A stretch of DNA of 40,000 nucleotides from contig RPFO01000667.1 of NCBI GenBank assembly GCA_009746045.1, forward strand, positions 4,758,924 to 4,798,923, given 5' to 3'. Shown one piece after another: positions 30,352 to 40,000 of the stretch. This DNA comes from Mesostigma viride. Lineage: Eukaryota > Streptophyta > Mesostigmatophyceae > Mesostigmatales > Mesostigmataceae. Position 1 is the stretch's first letter. The number at the start of each line of letters is the position of its first letter. The notes beneath the pieces are model-generated. The model was not told the origin of the DNA and did not search any database. It was given only the letters and a program-made list of their open reading frames with translations. The position numbers were made by a program, and so were the translations under genes.

Positions 30352-32245
30352 GGGGAGGGTCCCATGGAAATGTATCAAAACTGAAGCCCCCTAATAACTA
30401 CAGAAATGCAACTGACAACCACTGAATGATGTTTGGGGACCATAAACATGATGTTTGGGCATGCATACCACCACTTTTTAGGGGTACTACCCCCAGCCAT
30501 ACACCGGCTATGAGCTAAAAATAGAAAAAAACGCTGTCCGGGGCACATCTTGCCCAGAACAGTGGGAGAACCAGTTGCATGAAAAAAGTAATACCCATAT
30601 AAAAATGCCATGGGACATGGTTTCTACCTAATTGGATCAACAAAATCAGCACATCCCTTTGAGTTATTAATTTTTGGGCCAAAAATACGCTTTTTTAGGC
30701 GGGGCGTCCCCATACACACTCATAACACATCAATTAGGCCTAAAAAGTAATAGTCAAATTCTGTCATGACCATAGAAGGCACTGTCAAAGTTTGGTGGCA
30801 TTCTGAGCTCAGCTGTAGCAGTTATTAATTTTGGCAGTTGGCCACCTGTGCAGATGCTAAGGAAGGCATTAGTGAGTATTAAGGCACACTAACACTTCCT
30901 ATGCCATCCAAAAGGCTCCTGACCATGCCCAATTCGACCACAATGTACAAGGAGGTGGCTGGGCACGTCATGTGCCCTTGCCTTACCTCGACACGGGCAA
31001 CATGTTGCGTGTGTGCACAACAATGAGGCAGGTAGCTCTACATGCCTAGCCGACACTTCTAAAGCATATTCCAGGTTTATGGTGTGGGCATCATCCCAAA
31101 ACCAAGCTCAAACACACCCTAGAAAGCCATATCCACTAATCGCCCAACAAGGGTAACAACAGACAGTCCACTGAGAAAGCAGAATTATCATACATGCTGA
31201 TTGCCAAGGCTTCTCACCATGGTTACCTTGCCTTGCTAGCATATGAATTAGGGCTCTCCCATTTTAGTGGGAGAAAGGCCAACAAGACAACGATAACCCC
31301 TACCTACGGGCAGTTCCACCCATGCAGTATGCCCCTCAGAAAAACCACTGCCACCTTTCTTTCCAGCGCAATTGTTTGCCAAGAAACAAACTCAAGCTTG
31401 TGAGCCTCTAACCACAATGAAGCCTCTGCTAAGAAAGGCCGCGTCAATATTCACACAAAACTGAGTGCTGTTAGCAATCTCCTTCCAAGAAACCACTCAG
31501 CAAATCCCTGACAACTTGACGATATGCCACGGTCACGCTTTGACACGTCCCAGCCATGCAACGTACATAAAAACCACTGAAAGGTGCCAGGAATCTGGCG
31601 ATGCGCAGCACGGAATGGCATTATACCTGGCGCTAACTGCACGGAAAGAAGCCGAAAACTTGCGTTGATAACCCATAAAGGAAGCGAAACATTCATAGGG
31701 TCACGTTGATCACACGATCGTACCATTACCGGAATTGTCCTTCGCCCAGCGGCGCAAGAAAGAACAACCTTCCATGGAATAAAAAGACGCGCATCCCGCG
31801 AGCCTGGAGAGTGTCTAACCGATCATGACGGAAATCTTGCCGAAACCCAGCAAAGTTTTTAAAGCTTTACCAATAACAATTTAAACGCATCCTTGACGCT
31901 AGGTAAAGCCCATAAAACCTGACAATCACCGTCGCCAGCGTGCATTCTAATTTATTCCTCTCGACGAAAACATCAGATTGGACCCCCGTGGCGATGGTCA
32001 TCAATAAAATCATCGACACTGCAAAAAACGCGAACTCCGCTACGACGTAGTATCATTTACTCGTCGTCTTTAAGATTCGCTCAGTTTCTCTGCATTCCGC
32101 GAGCTATCTTTTTCTACTCTGCCTGAGAGCACGTCGCCATGGCCAGCTCCGGTAGGGGTGCGCGCACCGTGCACCACTTTTTCACGGTACGGACGGGTAC
32201 CGCGAATTTTTCGGCGCCAAAAATATTCGCGCCGGGACCGTCCCC
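30352..32245. mobile_element. TTAA element T-right, 1.9 kb, inverted relative to T-left
   Basis: Bounded by TTAA at 30348-30351 and 32246-32249, with ends GGGGAGGGTCCC and reverse complement GGGGACGGTCCC. Removing it restores the LINE 3' UTR phrase CTTTATTTAA-T-ATGTACATG of E1. Homology blocks with T-left include GGTGCACGGTGCGCGCACC near both outer ends, GTGTTAGTGTG midway, and GGGGGTAGTACCCC near the inner ends. The copies look clearly diverged. Confidence 0.8.
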
Positions 32246-32344
32246 TTAAATAAAGCGCGTGGCTCAGCTGGGATAGTGCCTCTAGGAGGCGTACATGTAC
32301 ATGGCCACGGTCTATCTATTCTACACTACTACTGCTGTATTCCC

Positions 32345-33119
32345 CTAAGCTGGGGCATCTGGAGTCGCTGGGGCCGCGGGGGTCGCCTGCCAGGGCTTGT
32401 GGCCGACGTAGATGGCCGCCCCCTTCCAGTACACCGGCTGCCCCGCCTTGGTCTGCCGGAGCTGGAGGTAGGTCGGCCATAGCTCCCGTCGCCGTTGTTG
32501 CTGCGCCAGGGTGAAGTCGTCATCGAGGGTGAAGAGAGTCTTCTCCAGCCGCTTGCGGCGTCTGAGAAAAGAAATCTTGTCCGCCGGGTTCATAAAGGTG
32601 AGAAGCCGAGCGGGGGCGCCCCTGCCTTACCCCGCGCGCGGGGAAGGCGGTGGGCGACCAGCTCGATCTCACCAGTAACGCCCATGCCGGATCAAGGATT
32701 TCTCTCTCAAAAGCACGCGCAAGCTCAGTTCTCGGAATTCTCACCTTCCTCCATCTTGAAGTTCTTGACAATGACGTTGAGGCTGCGCTTGCCGGGCGAG
32801 CTCGGCCTCCTCGCGGAGGTCAAGCGTCTGCCGCTGGAGCTGGGCTGCGACGGCGGAGGTGGTGGAGGTGGTGTGTTGCTAAAGCATGTCCGCCCAGGTG
32901 GTGATGGGAGGAGCATCGCCGGCCAGGCCAGCCGGGGCTGGCTTGGCGGCAATGTCCTTCACCGCCTGGGCGGTGAGCCGGGCGCCTGCGGTGTTCTGCA
33001 GAACCTCGATAGCGATGGCGTTGTCCTTAAGACGCTGGTCGATGTCGCGGAGCTGGGCGGTGATGGAGTCGGTGGAGGCGGAGGGGGGGGGGGGGGGCGA
33101 GGAGGGCGGCGGTGGCGGT
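32345..33119 (-). pseudogene. LINE ORF1p-like gene of E1, damaged
   Basis: Minus-strand stop at 32345-32347. It reads from the Thr/Ser/Pro-rich region through AQLRDIDQRLKDNAIAIEVL, the TWADML block, SLNVIVKNFKMEEGEN and the C-terminal QQQRRRELWPTYLQLRQTKA. Several indels break the frame (near 32600, 32680, 32790 and 32980). The N-terminus is lost by 5' truncation at the E1 boundary. Confidence 0.8.
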
Positions 33120-34065
33120 GGAGAGAGAGTGGATGCGGTATTCAAACTGGGCTGGCCGGGACCAGTAGGTCATCCAGCAACATCTGGACGTAGTTCGTGA
33201 CATCAAGGAGACAACCAGCGCAGGCCAGAAATCTGTGACATGTTTCCCTACCCTTTTGGGAATGCCCTTGGGGCCAGGCCAGGTCAGAATATGCCGCCCT
33301 GGCTGGCCAAGCCGCTGGGGGCCGGCCAGACCAAGGGCGGTGTCGACCTGGCTGGTGCGAGCGAGGTGTCCTACAAATGCTATCCTACGCTGTCTACTCT
33401 CGTCCGAAATACGAGGCATGCCCTGATACAAAGACTCTAATGACGGGCGCTTGGAAAACCGGCTACGTTCAGGACCTGTCGGAGCATCCTGTAAACTGTG
33501 CCGTCTAGCTAGCTTAGCTGTCAGTGTGGGTGTGAGTGTCCAGGCCTCGGCGCCATACGTGAGCACCGTGAGGACGAGGACCTTCAAGAGCATGCGCTTG
33601 CGGTGCTCGCCCAGGCCCTTGGAGCGCCAGTAGGTGTTGAGCGAACGGAGCCGAGCCCAGGCCAGGCCGATGCGGGTGTCCACATCGTCTGCAGTGTCAG
33701 GAAGCCAACTCCCCAACAGTTTGAAGCGGTCGCGGAACGGGACCTCCGTCCCGTCGAGCAGGCGCGGCAGCGGCGGTGTACTGGAGGCCCCAATCACCAT
33801 CGCCTCAGTTTTGACACTAATCTCCAACCCCACCGCCCTCGCCTCCAGGCCCAGACAGTCCAGCCAGGTCTGAATGTGCTCGGGGCGCGCGATGAAGGTG
33901 GTGTCATCCGCATAAATCAGGTCGGCCAGGCGGTAGCAATGTTTAACCCCGCCGTGCTCTTTCTCGTCCAAGCCAGGCTCGAACCCCAAGAGCATTAAAG
34001 CGCGCACGCGCTCGGCGCATGACGTGATCCACAACAATAATGAACAGGTATGGGGACAGGGTTCG
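33120..34065 (-). pseudogene. LINE F ORF2: RT motif B to C-terminal region
   Basis: A long minus-strand frame: LSPYLFIIVVDHVMRRARAR, YADD at 33903-33914, LLDGTEVPFRDRFKLLGSW, GEHRKRMLLKVLVLTVLTYG, the GMPRISDE and QRRIAFVGHLARTSQVDT blocks, to FEYRIHSL at the E1 insertion point. It is the most complete post-RT region in the window. It carries a small R insert at 33204-33234 and a few frameshifts. Confidence 0.85.
33204..33234 (-). mobile_element. 31-bp R-family insert in LINE F ORF2
   Basis: Flanked by GTGACAT at 33197-33203 and 33235-33241. The insert (minus strand AGATTTCTGGCC through GTCTCCTTG) equals the last 31 bp of the R copies at 14249-14279 and 35129-35159. ORF2 homology continues on each side. 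Confidence 0.8.
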
Positions 34066-34399
34066 GTTTCTAAACAGTCCCGTTCCACTACCATGCCTCG
34101 ACCTAACCGTCGGGTGAAAGCCATGGTGGTCACTGCCGGTATTTCGGGCCGGCACAACCTCATCTGTCAAATGTCAGATTCGTAAAACCCAACGTTTGCT
34201 AGATTACCTACGCCTCGGCGTTGTGCAATCAGCCCCAACCCCGAATACCCCGAGCAAGCGGCAGGCTCGCATCCTACGCTTGCAGGACAAAATAAATGTC
34301 ATGAAAAGCACTACTGTTTCCGGCTACCGCTTCCCTTCCCCCCTCCGTTTCACCCCCACCTCCACCCCCCGCCGCATCCACCCCCATCATCCATCGTCG

Positions 34400-34593
34400 T
34401 TCTCCCCTGGTGGGCCAGCAGGCATCCTTGGCCCTTGCCACTTTCAACACCCGCACATTGCTAGCAGATGACGACCATAGCTACCAGGTAGAGGAGCTAG
34501 TCGCATTTTGCATTGCACATCGTGTATCTATTCTAGGCGTCCAGGAATTAACACCGCCGCAAGGTGCCACTTGGCATGGTGAGCACTGATCGC
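34400..34593 (+). pseudogene. LINE ORF2 endonuclease N-terminal piece
   Basis: Plus-strand frame with SLALATFNTRTLL, then HSYQVEELVAFCIAHRVSIL and GVQELTPPQG, matching the N-terminal strand-helix of the apurinic-like endonuclease, including the N and E metal-site segments. A stop follows at once. It is oriented opposite to the endonuclease C-terminal piece next to it. Confidence 0.7.
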
Positions 34594-35101
34594 CTGGCCA
34601 GCGGGTGGCTGGCGGTTTTACTTCGCTGGCAGCCTGGCCAAGCCTTAAGTCTTGGTACTCCAGTCGGCACCGGTTCCGCGCGTGCTCGGCGTCCGTCCAG
34701 TCCTCAGGATCTCCCAGGACCGGGCGTAGAGCAGACCAGTCAGGGCGGGCCACTGGGGCGCGGCGCGCGGGGACATGGAACCGGAGCCGGCGCGCGCACC
34801 AACCGGTGGTCAGAGCACACCGTGGGCGTGTCAAACACTCGGGTGTCCAGAACCGAAGTGCACCTGGGCTGCCATACCACCACGTAGTCCAGACAGGCCT
34901 GACGGCCGTTAGGGCCCCAAAAAGTGGCAGTCCTGTGAGGGACATTGGAAGTGGCAGTTGACAGCAACCATCCCGCTATCCCGTAAAAAGGCAGAAAACA
35001 GGGGAGTGTTGTCGTGAGCAACCGTGCTGGCAGGCGCAAAGCGACTGCCAGCAGTGCCCACGGGGAGCGTGGCGTTGCGACTAAAGGTGGCGTATATATG
35101 G
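34594..35101 (-). pseudogene. LINE ORF2 endonuclease C-terminal piece and linker
   Basis: Minus strand: LFSAFLRDSGMVAVN, then after a frameshift near 34945 the ATFWGPNGRQACLDYVVVW block and VCSDHRLV with the catalytic SDH motif, followed by an Arg/Pro-rich linker (RPDWSALRPVL). It would nick target DNA. It is separated from RT and rearranged, so not functional. Confidence 0.7.
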
Positions 35102-35159
35102 CTCGAGCTACCATGGTCCGGATTCTCCCGATTTCTGGCCTGCGCTGGTTGTCTCCTTG
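35102..35159 (+). mobile_element. 58-bp R-family insert
   Basis: Flanked by perfect 10-bp TSDs GTATATATGG at 35092-35101 and 35160-35169. One substitution separates it from 14222-14279 (CTCCTTG against CTCTTTG). Confidence 0.85.
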
Positions 35160-35169
35160 GTATATATGG

Positions 35170-36070
35170 GGACATTGCTCGAGAAAATTCTTGACCTGCT
35201 TTAGCATAATGCACTGGTTGTATCTTTTCAAAATCAGAGCGTGCAACAGGCGTACAACCTCCTTGATGAAGTCCTGTTTGTACGAACAAAGCCTAGAAAA
35301 ACGATGTAACACATTTCCCTGAGAAGGGGCATATGACACATGACTGCATGGCACAGGCAAAGTAACACAAACAGGAAAGTACTGTGTACTTGCTTGAGAC
35401 TAGTCAAAATAATCACCGCATACTATGCGATATCCAATTTGTAAGGCAAAAGGTTTGCATGAGAATTTTCATCCAAAGAAAGAGAGAGCGTCCAAAATTG
35501 TATGGGTGTTTATTTAAAAAGCCGGGTATTGCCCAGCATGTGATGACAAAATTTCATAGCAAGGACCAGGTGTTCCCATAAAAACATCTTCCTAGACTAC
35601 ATGTTTTCCCTTCAGTTTCCCAAATACATAGTGTACGGTTGTGCCACCATCCTGCCTTTGATCTAAAGTTGTGAACTCCAGAGGGAAGGGACTCGTCACT
35701 CCCCATCGAATTTACCAGGTTACGACAGTGACCTGGCAGTCTAATGAATACAGCTGTTCTTCTAAACAGCTCTTGAAAAGCGCAGTGCCACTTTACAACC
35801 CAACCCTCCCACGACAGTGGGCCAGATACCTGGGTTTTAATTGCAACAAGGCAACTGCACTTCAAGACTGTCCAAGAATCGCAGCGATTGGACTCCATGC
35901 CAAGCAGGCACATCACCGCCACTTCTTGTTTACCCACATGATGATGGGTTTTGTTGTTGGATACTATTCGTCATGTTTGCAATAAATACACCACCAGCGG
36001 TGGCTGAACCAACCGCCTTTCCGCATGCAAGCCACAACAACGCTTGGATCCCAGCTTAGTAACCCAACTG
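35170..36070. other. Spacer, probably including the 3' UTR of the TPR gene
   Basis: No convincing gene. A 127-codon minus-strand frame at 35554-35937 has no recognisable motif. A minus-strand AATAAA is at 35509-35514. Confidence 0.35.
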
Positions 36071-36808
36071 TTATGTTGGCGGCATCTTGTGCTGGAATAG
36101 AAAATATGTGTAGCTGGCCAGAACTGTGTCGTCTTTGGGGGCCAGAGCTACGGCGTACCGGTAGACGGCATCGGCGCTCATGGGGTCGTCTTCCGAATGC
36201 CACAAAAAATGAGCATATTGAACAAGGAGGTGCACGTCTTCCGGTGCACGATCCAGAGCCATCTTCATTGCTTTCTTCGCCTCGGTTTTGACTCCGTCGC
36301 AAAAAGAGGCGACTGTGCCTGCGTTTCTGCGTTCAAGAGCTTGGCTTTTGGCCTCTTCTAGGACTTTCACTAAGCCATGCTGACTCGACATGACATTCAC
36401 CTCCGAGACGTGCACATTATCCCGCTTATCGACAGGTCGGCAACCCCGGGAGTTGCAAACAACCAGTGCTCCGTCTTTGGCCCGCCATACTCTTCCGATG
36501 CCGGAAGACGAGGACACTACAGGATCGTCCTCTGTCCGTGGTTTACGAGCAATTGAAACGTTTCCCGTTTCGGACCTTGTATCAGACATTACAGCTCCAG
36601 CTCCGTCAGATGAGCATCGGACGTACGTAGATAAGCTACAACGCTGGCCCTTACTCGAAGTTAACGACTTTGTCGAAGGCATAGATGCAGCCGATGAACC
36701 CGCGCGCAATTCCAGCGGCCGACTGATCGGTGATACATATATGCTACTTGCATTCTGTGTTGCGTAACCTAAGCCCAGTGAAAGGCGTGCATAGCACGCG
36801 GAAGCCAT
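36071..36808 (-). CDS. TPR-like repeat protein, possibly plastid-targeted
   Basis: An uninterrupted 245-codon frame outside transposon homology. The start ACCATGGC has a strong eukaryotic context. Residues 1-75 are rich in Ser, Ala and Arg with few acidic residues and resemble an organelle transit peptide. A coiled region (VKVLEEAKSQALERRNAG) precedes two tandem helical repeats at about residues 176-240: AKKAMKMALDRAPEDVHLLV with QYAHFLWHSEDDP, and ADAVYRYAVALAPKDDTVLA with SYTYFLFQ. The spacing and the P-x-D-x-x-L pattern fit tetratricopeptide repeats of a type common in plant proteins. Partners are unknown. Short for the family, so it may have unseen exons. A possible minus-strand polyadenylation signal lies at 35509-35514. 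No intron is needed. Confidence 0.6.
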   Translation of the reverse strand: MASACYARLSLGLGYATQNASSIYVSPISRPLELRAGSSAASMPSTKSLTSSKGQRCSLSTYVRCSSDGAGAVMSDTRSETGNVSIARKPRTEDDPVVSSSSGIGRVWRAKDGALVVCNSRGCRPVDKRDNVHVSEVNVMSSQHGLVKVLEEAKSQALERRNAGTVASFCDGVKTEAKKAMKMALDRAPEDVHLLVQYAHFLWHSEDDPMSADAVYRYAVALAPKDDTVLASYTYFLFQHKMPPT

Positions 36809-37640
36809 GGTTGGGACGCAAAACGCGATGGCAGGGTTGCAAACTCGCTTCTATCGTCAGAAAATCCAGTCGTTGTCTTTGTTAACTTTGGAGGTATCCC
36901 GGCGGCCCGATGCAAACGAGATGAAGGGGCAGGCAAGAAAAGATATTAAGACGTGTACTGAAGCTCAGGCTCCTCGACAGCCAATGGGATGACAGCAGCC
37001 GGATTTTTGTTCCAGCGTTTGCCGGGATGCTGCGCTGGAGGCCCGGGGCCGCTTCCGCCTTTTGGTGCGCTTTCGACGCTTTTCCGGGCAATGTCAGTTA
37101 CAAAAGCGCTGGCGCGACGCCAATTTTTGCTACCAAAGAACGACATCTGGCCCACGCATTCAGATCAGCGCGGCAACTTTGGCGGGGCGTCATGTCAGGC
37201 GCTCAGGGCGTGCTGATATTTGGCCGACAAAATCCGCCTATATTTGCTACAGCCTGCAAAGTCTTCCGAGCTGAACTGGCAACATTCTAGGTAGTCAAGA
37301 TCCCCGAATAGGCCCGGATCCGATCCAACCTTGTCCGTCAGACAAGCTATAAACCTGGCTTTTCCCGGTTCCCGGGTGTACATGGTTTCGTTGCGCCTGG
37401 CTAGGTAAGTACGCCTGCCGGTACGTCATAATTGTGAACAGTTCATATCGTCGCTGGCTCACGCAAAACCGTCCGTTCGAAAAAAGTAGCCATAAGGTCA
37501 GGGGGTTTGAATTTCTGCAACGTTTCGCGGAGGCTTTCAAGTTTCAACATCCAATTATTTCACATTTAAATTTTTTAAAATCTCTAATAAAAAATTCTTG
37601 CCTGATGGAATAACAGAAAGGGTCATGACTACACTGTATG
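36809..37640. other. Upstream region of the TPR gene, no gene recognised
   Basis: Presumed promoter side of the minus-strand TPR gene. GC-rich to 37280, then AT-rich. Short frames only, none with recognisable homology. Confidence 0.3.
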
Positions 37641-37647
37641 ACTTTTG

Positions 37648-37710
37648 TTCAGCCATTTGTTGTTGCCCACGCCGCTCATGGGCATTTGGAAACGGCCTAG
37701 GGGGCTGAAC
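37648..37710. repeat. 63-bp inverted-repeat-ended element
   Basis: GTTCAGCC at the left and GGCTGAAC at the right are perfect 8-bp inverted repeats. The interior (GCCCACGCCGC-CATGGGCA and TTTGGAAACGGCC) also occurs at about 2340-2400, so it is a small dispersed element. Confidence 0.5.
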
Positions 37711-38093
37711 AATAGGAGTAGGGTTATGACAAAGTACTGACTGATGAACAAACCGGAAAGATCTCCGGAAAGATCGTCTGGCTTAAACTTCTGGCCTCAG
37801 GCAGACGGCAGGCCATTTGGATTCAGAAAATTGATTAGAATCGACCGTGCGAACTTGGTTGACTCGTTGACTCCGCAGTCCGCGCCGTGCCGTGGATCGT
37901 GCAAGCCTCAGGAAGCGACGCGACGTTCAGAATTCAGCCCGGGCGCCCAAAGCGGAAGCGCGGCGCCCGGTTTTTCCAACATGAGTTGATCAGGCTTGGG
38001 CCACACGGGCAAAACTCACGGGCAAACTGGCCGGGTTGGGAAATTTTCGCGGGCTGTCCTGCGCCGACGGTGGTTACAAATAGAATCAAGTAC

Positions 38094-38220
38094 AGTCATT
38101 CCCGCGTTAAGTTGCGTTTCTTTAGGTTGCGTTCCCGCGTTAAGTTGCGGCGCCGAAGTTTGGGGGGCGACCGCAACTTAGTAAGCATGGAGGCCATCGC
38201 AACTTGACGCGGTAATTACT
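38094..38220. repeat. 127-bp MITE-like element
   Basis: Terminal inverted repeats: AGTCATTCCCGCGTTAAGTT at the left; the right end reads AGTAATTACCGCGTCAAGTT as reverse complement (17 of 20 match). A truncated relative is at 417-490. The terminus is also echoed near 39015-39040. Confidence 0.6.
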
Positions 38221-38605
38221 CAATTTGTACTGTAGGTGTCAGGCCATTTTTGGCCGCGCAGGATCGAGGCCATTTTTTGCCCGTAGTCCGGACCGGCCGC
38301 GACGTGATTTTACTAGGCGGCAAAATCATGACGGATACGCAAGCCCCACTGGCGCGCAAACTGAATTTCCCCGCCTGCTGGCTAATTAGGTGAAAAGCCA
38401 CGAATGCAACCTTACAACTAATTCAGTTTTGCAGCCTGCGGGCTGCGCCCGGCCGGGTACATAAGAATCCACGACCATGCAGGGTCTGTCGGTAATTGAG
38501 ACACTATCTTGCCGGAAATTACCACCATCATGCCGAATGCATGACCACAGAAGGTCATGCATTGCCAGCCGGGCACTAAAGACTCAACTGAGGTCGTTGA
38601 GGCCA

Positions 38606-39030
38606 CAGGCAGAGCCGGTCCGCGCTGCCTGTGGCCTCCATGATGTTATTATTCAGTTGTTTACATGCAGGCCATTGACACTCATAAATGAAGCTTCCCT
38701 CACGACTCAGTGTTCCCATGTTTTGTCACAGTCAAACGTGAAGCCGGCTGGCAATTAAGTTACCCGCCAAAAAGAGAGCCGAAGTCAGAGGGTTAAAACA
38801 CACATTTGTGGTATAAAACGCAGGTACTGCGTGGCTGCCCACGGCGTGTTTTGCAGCCCGCCCGGGCCTTTGTCCAAAATATCTGGCCTAATGGACTAAT
38901 GGACTTGGGCCGGCTTTGACGCTGCAGCTGGATCGGGCTTGACGAGAGCTGTCGAATGCCGTATCAGTAGAAGCCGTCCGTCAGAGGAGGTGGTGGGCTG
39001 CTAGCCTGATTCTACCGTCAAGTTGCGTTC
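38606..39030 (+). repeat. Direct repeat copy 2 (partner at 4-430)
   Basis: Same-orientation homolog of 4-430, with several small indels. It may belong to a larger dispersed element whose limits are not resolved here. Confidence 0.75.
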
Positions 39031-40000
39031 CGTCCCGCGTTAACCCTTGGATCGTGCTGTCCCCTATTTTTAGTGGCCAGTTCAACTCGCCCCTACGAAT
39101 AGGGGACAGATGGGAAGCGGCGCGGCGCAAATGCCAGTAGACATTTTTCCAGGTAAATAGGTGTACGTTTATTCCAAATATAGCCAATAGGTAATCCCTG
39201 CTAAGCCTAGGGTATCAAGATGGCCAGTAGACATTTCCGTGATATTTTTAGGTCTGCTGCTACTGTAGAGCTACTGTAGATGTGTTCTACGCCCTGATAC
39301 CGGACATCACTACAGTAAGATACAGTACTGTACAGTACTGTACTGTATGTTCAGACCAGGTTTACAGGGACTACTTCAGGGCCAAAGTACAGGGGGTACC
39401 CAGGTCCACCGGGACGAAAGTGAATTAAAATAATTACGTACATGCAAATTCGAGGCTATGGCGGTGCAGACAACAGATTGGCGTAGGAGCATCGATGCAT
39501 GGATTCGTTCCAAATTTTGAAGGCATGATTTATACGTCATAAAGATGCTATAGCCGCAGTCGCGCAACAACTACGGCTTCGCGCAATCATCTTGGACTGG
39601 GTTTTACTGCGTCAATGCGCGTTTATTGTGACGGGAGTGACGATGAAGCTAGCACTTGTTATAAGCGGCTTTGTCACTGAATATTTCTCATCGAGTACAT
39701 TTCTTACGATTTATTTCGAATATTTCATTAGTGTCGTACGGGCCAGGAAAGTCTCAACGCATCGGTCCTGTCGTCAGCTTGCTAGCTGTCCGTTAGCCTT
39801 ATTTTTGCGGTTTTGACCTGGCGCAGTGTAGTGTCCCTGCGGTTACCGTCGACAAGGTAAAGTCGTCCTATCATTCGGTAAGTAATCTAGGACTCATTGT
39901 CGAAGGTTTGGGATGTCAAAGTCGCTTCTTTACCACTTTTCTGTAATGGTTTGTGGTAGTGGTTGCGCACAACCATTACTGTCAGATTTTCATCCGTTTT
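39031..40000. other. Right-end spacer
   Basis: No gene recognised. It contains a TACAGTACTG palindromic repeat near 39316-39346 and the inverted pair TCCCCTATT at 39060-39068 with AATAGGGGA at 39099-39107. Confidence 0.4.

Larger units (their letters stand above)
11132..33119 (-). mobile_element. ORF1-only LINE derivative E1, split by later insertions
   Basis: Flanked by the 15-bp duplication GGAGAGAGAGTGGAT at 11117-11131 and 33120-33134, almost 22 kb apart. Minus-strand segments in order: ORF1 and start of 3' UTR 33119-32250; 30347-30275; 15250-15209; 15040-14812; tail with (AATTC)n 11190-11132. Each gap is a separate insertion (right TTAA element, LINEs B, C and D) with its own TSD. Joined, the segments match the ORF1, 3' UTR and tail arrangement of H. 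There is no ORF2. It landed in the ORF2 of LINE F. Confidence 0.85.

Noticed and set aside
27972-32249. Single 4.3-kb foldback element
   Set aside because: Each half has its own terminal inverted repeats and TTAA borders, and the 81 bp between them is LINE tail plus LINE 3' UTR, so these are two separate insertions.
35554-35937. 127-codon minus-strand frame as a gene
   Set aside because: No recognisable domain or supporting codon pattern was seen; it more likely belongs to the 3' UTR or spacer of the TPR gene.

Overview
The window looks like nuclear DNA of a green-lineage eukaryote, perhaps a streptophyte alga or early-diverging plant. The evidence is a seven-exon gene with GT-AG introns for cytosolic ribosomal protein uL22/RPL17 whose protein looks plant-like, a TPR-type protein, and dense L1-like LINE, LTR, hAT and TTAA-target transposable elements. 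Exact taxonomy cannot be read from the sequence. All identities and alignments here were made by eye.

Layout: 1-3016 is intergenic, with small inverted-repeat elements and two 180-bp repeats. 3017-7525 (+) is an apparently intact RPL17 gene (183 aa after splicing). 7726-8121 shows nothing recognisable. 8122-9755 holds a minus-strand LINE derivative with another LINE inside it. From 9838 to at least 34065 the window is one deeply nested transposon complex. 34200-35170 holds rearranged LINE endonuclease pieces. 36071-36808 (-) encodes a probable TPR protein. 37500-39100 repeats sequence families seen at 1-500.

The nest can be ordered from target-site duplications (TSDs). A minus-strand LINE ('F', tail at 9838, RT at 33120-34065) was hit by an ORF1-only LINE derivative ('E1', 11132-33119) flanked by a 15-bp TSD. 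It was also hit by a plus-strand ORF1 element ('G', 10020-11020). E1 was then hit by three 5'-truncated plus-strand LINEs: D (13238-14811), C (15041-15208) and B (15251-30274). D received a complete ORF1-only element ('H', 11206-13226) at its 5' end and truncated relatives ('J', 13470-14526) internally. B received a hAT fragment (15823-17523), a three-LTR array of a coding-poor LTR element (17901-27443) and a TTAA-target element (27976-30266). A second, inverted copy of that TTAA element (30352-32245) sits in E1, and a different TTAA element (22843-24565) sits inside the LTR array. Removing the inserts restores continuous LINE sequence at most junctions.

Three observations look most novel. 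(1) A retroposon-like family ('R') has copies of about 601, 58, 31, 11 and 11 bp. All end at the same 3' terminus without a poly(A) or microsatellite tail and are flanked by 4-20 bp duplications. (2) ORF1-only LINE derivatives share a terminal stem-loop with the ORF1+ORF2 LINEs but carry a different tail repeat, which suggests mobilisation in trans. (3) The LTR array contains a perfect 182-bp inverted repeat, apparently from strand switching during reverse transcription.
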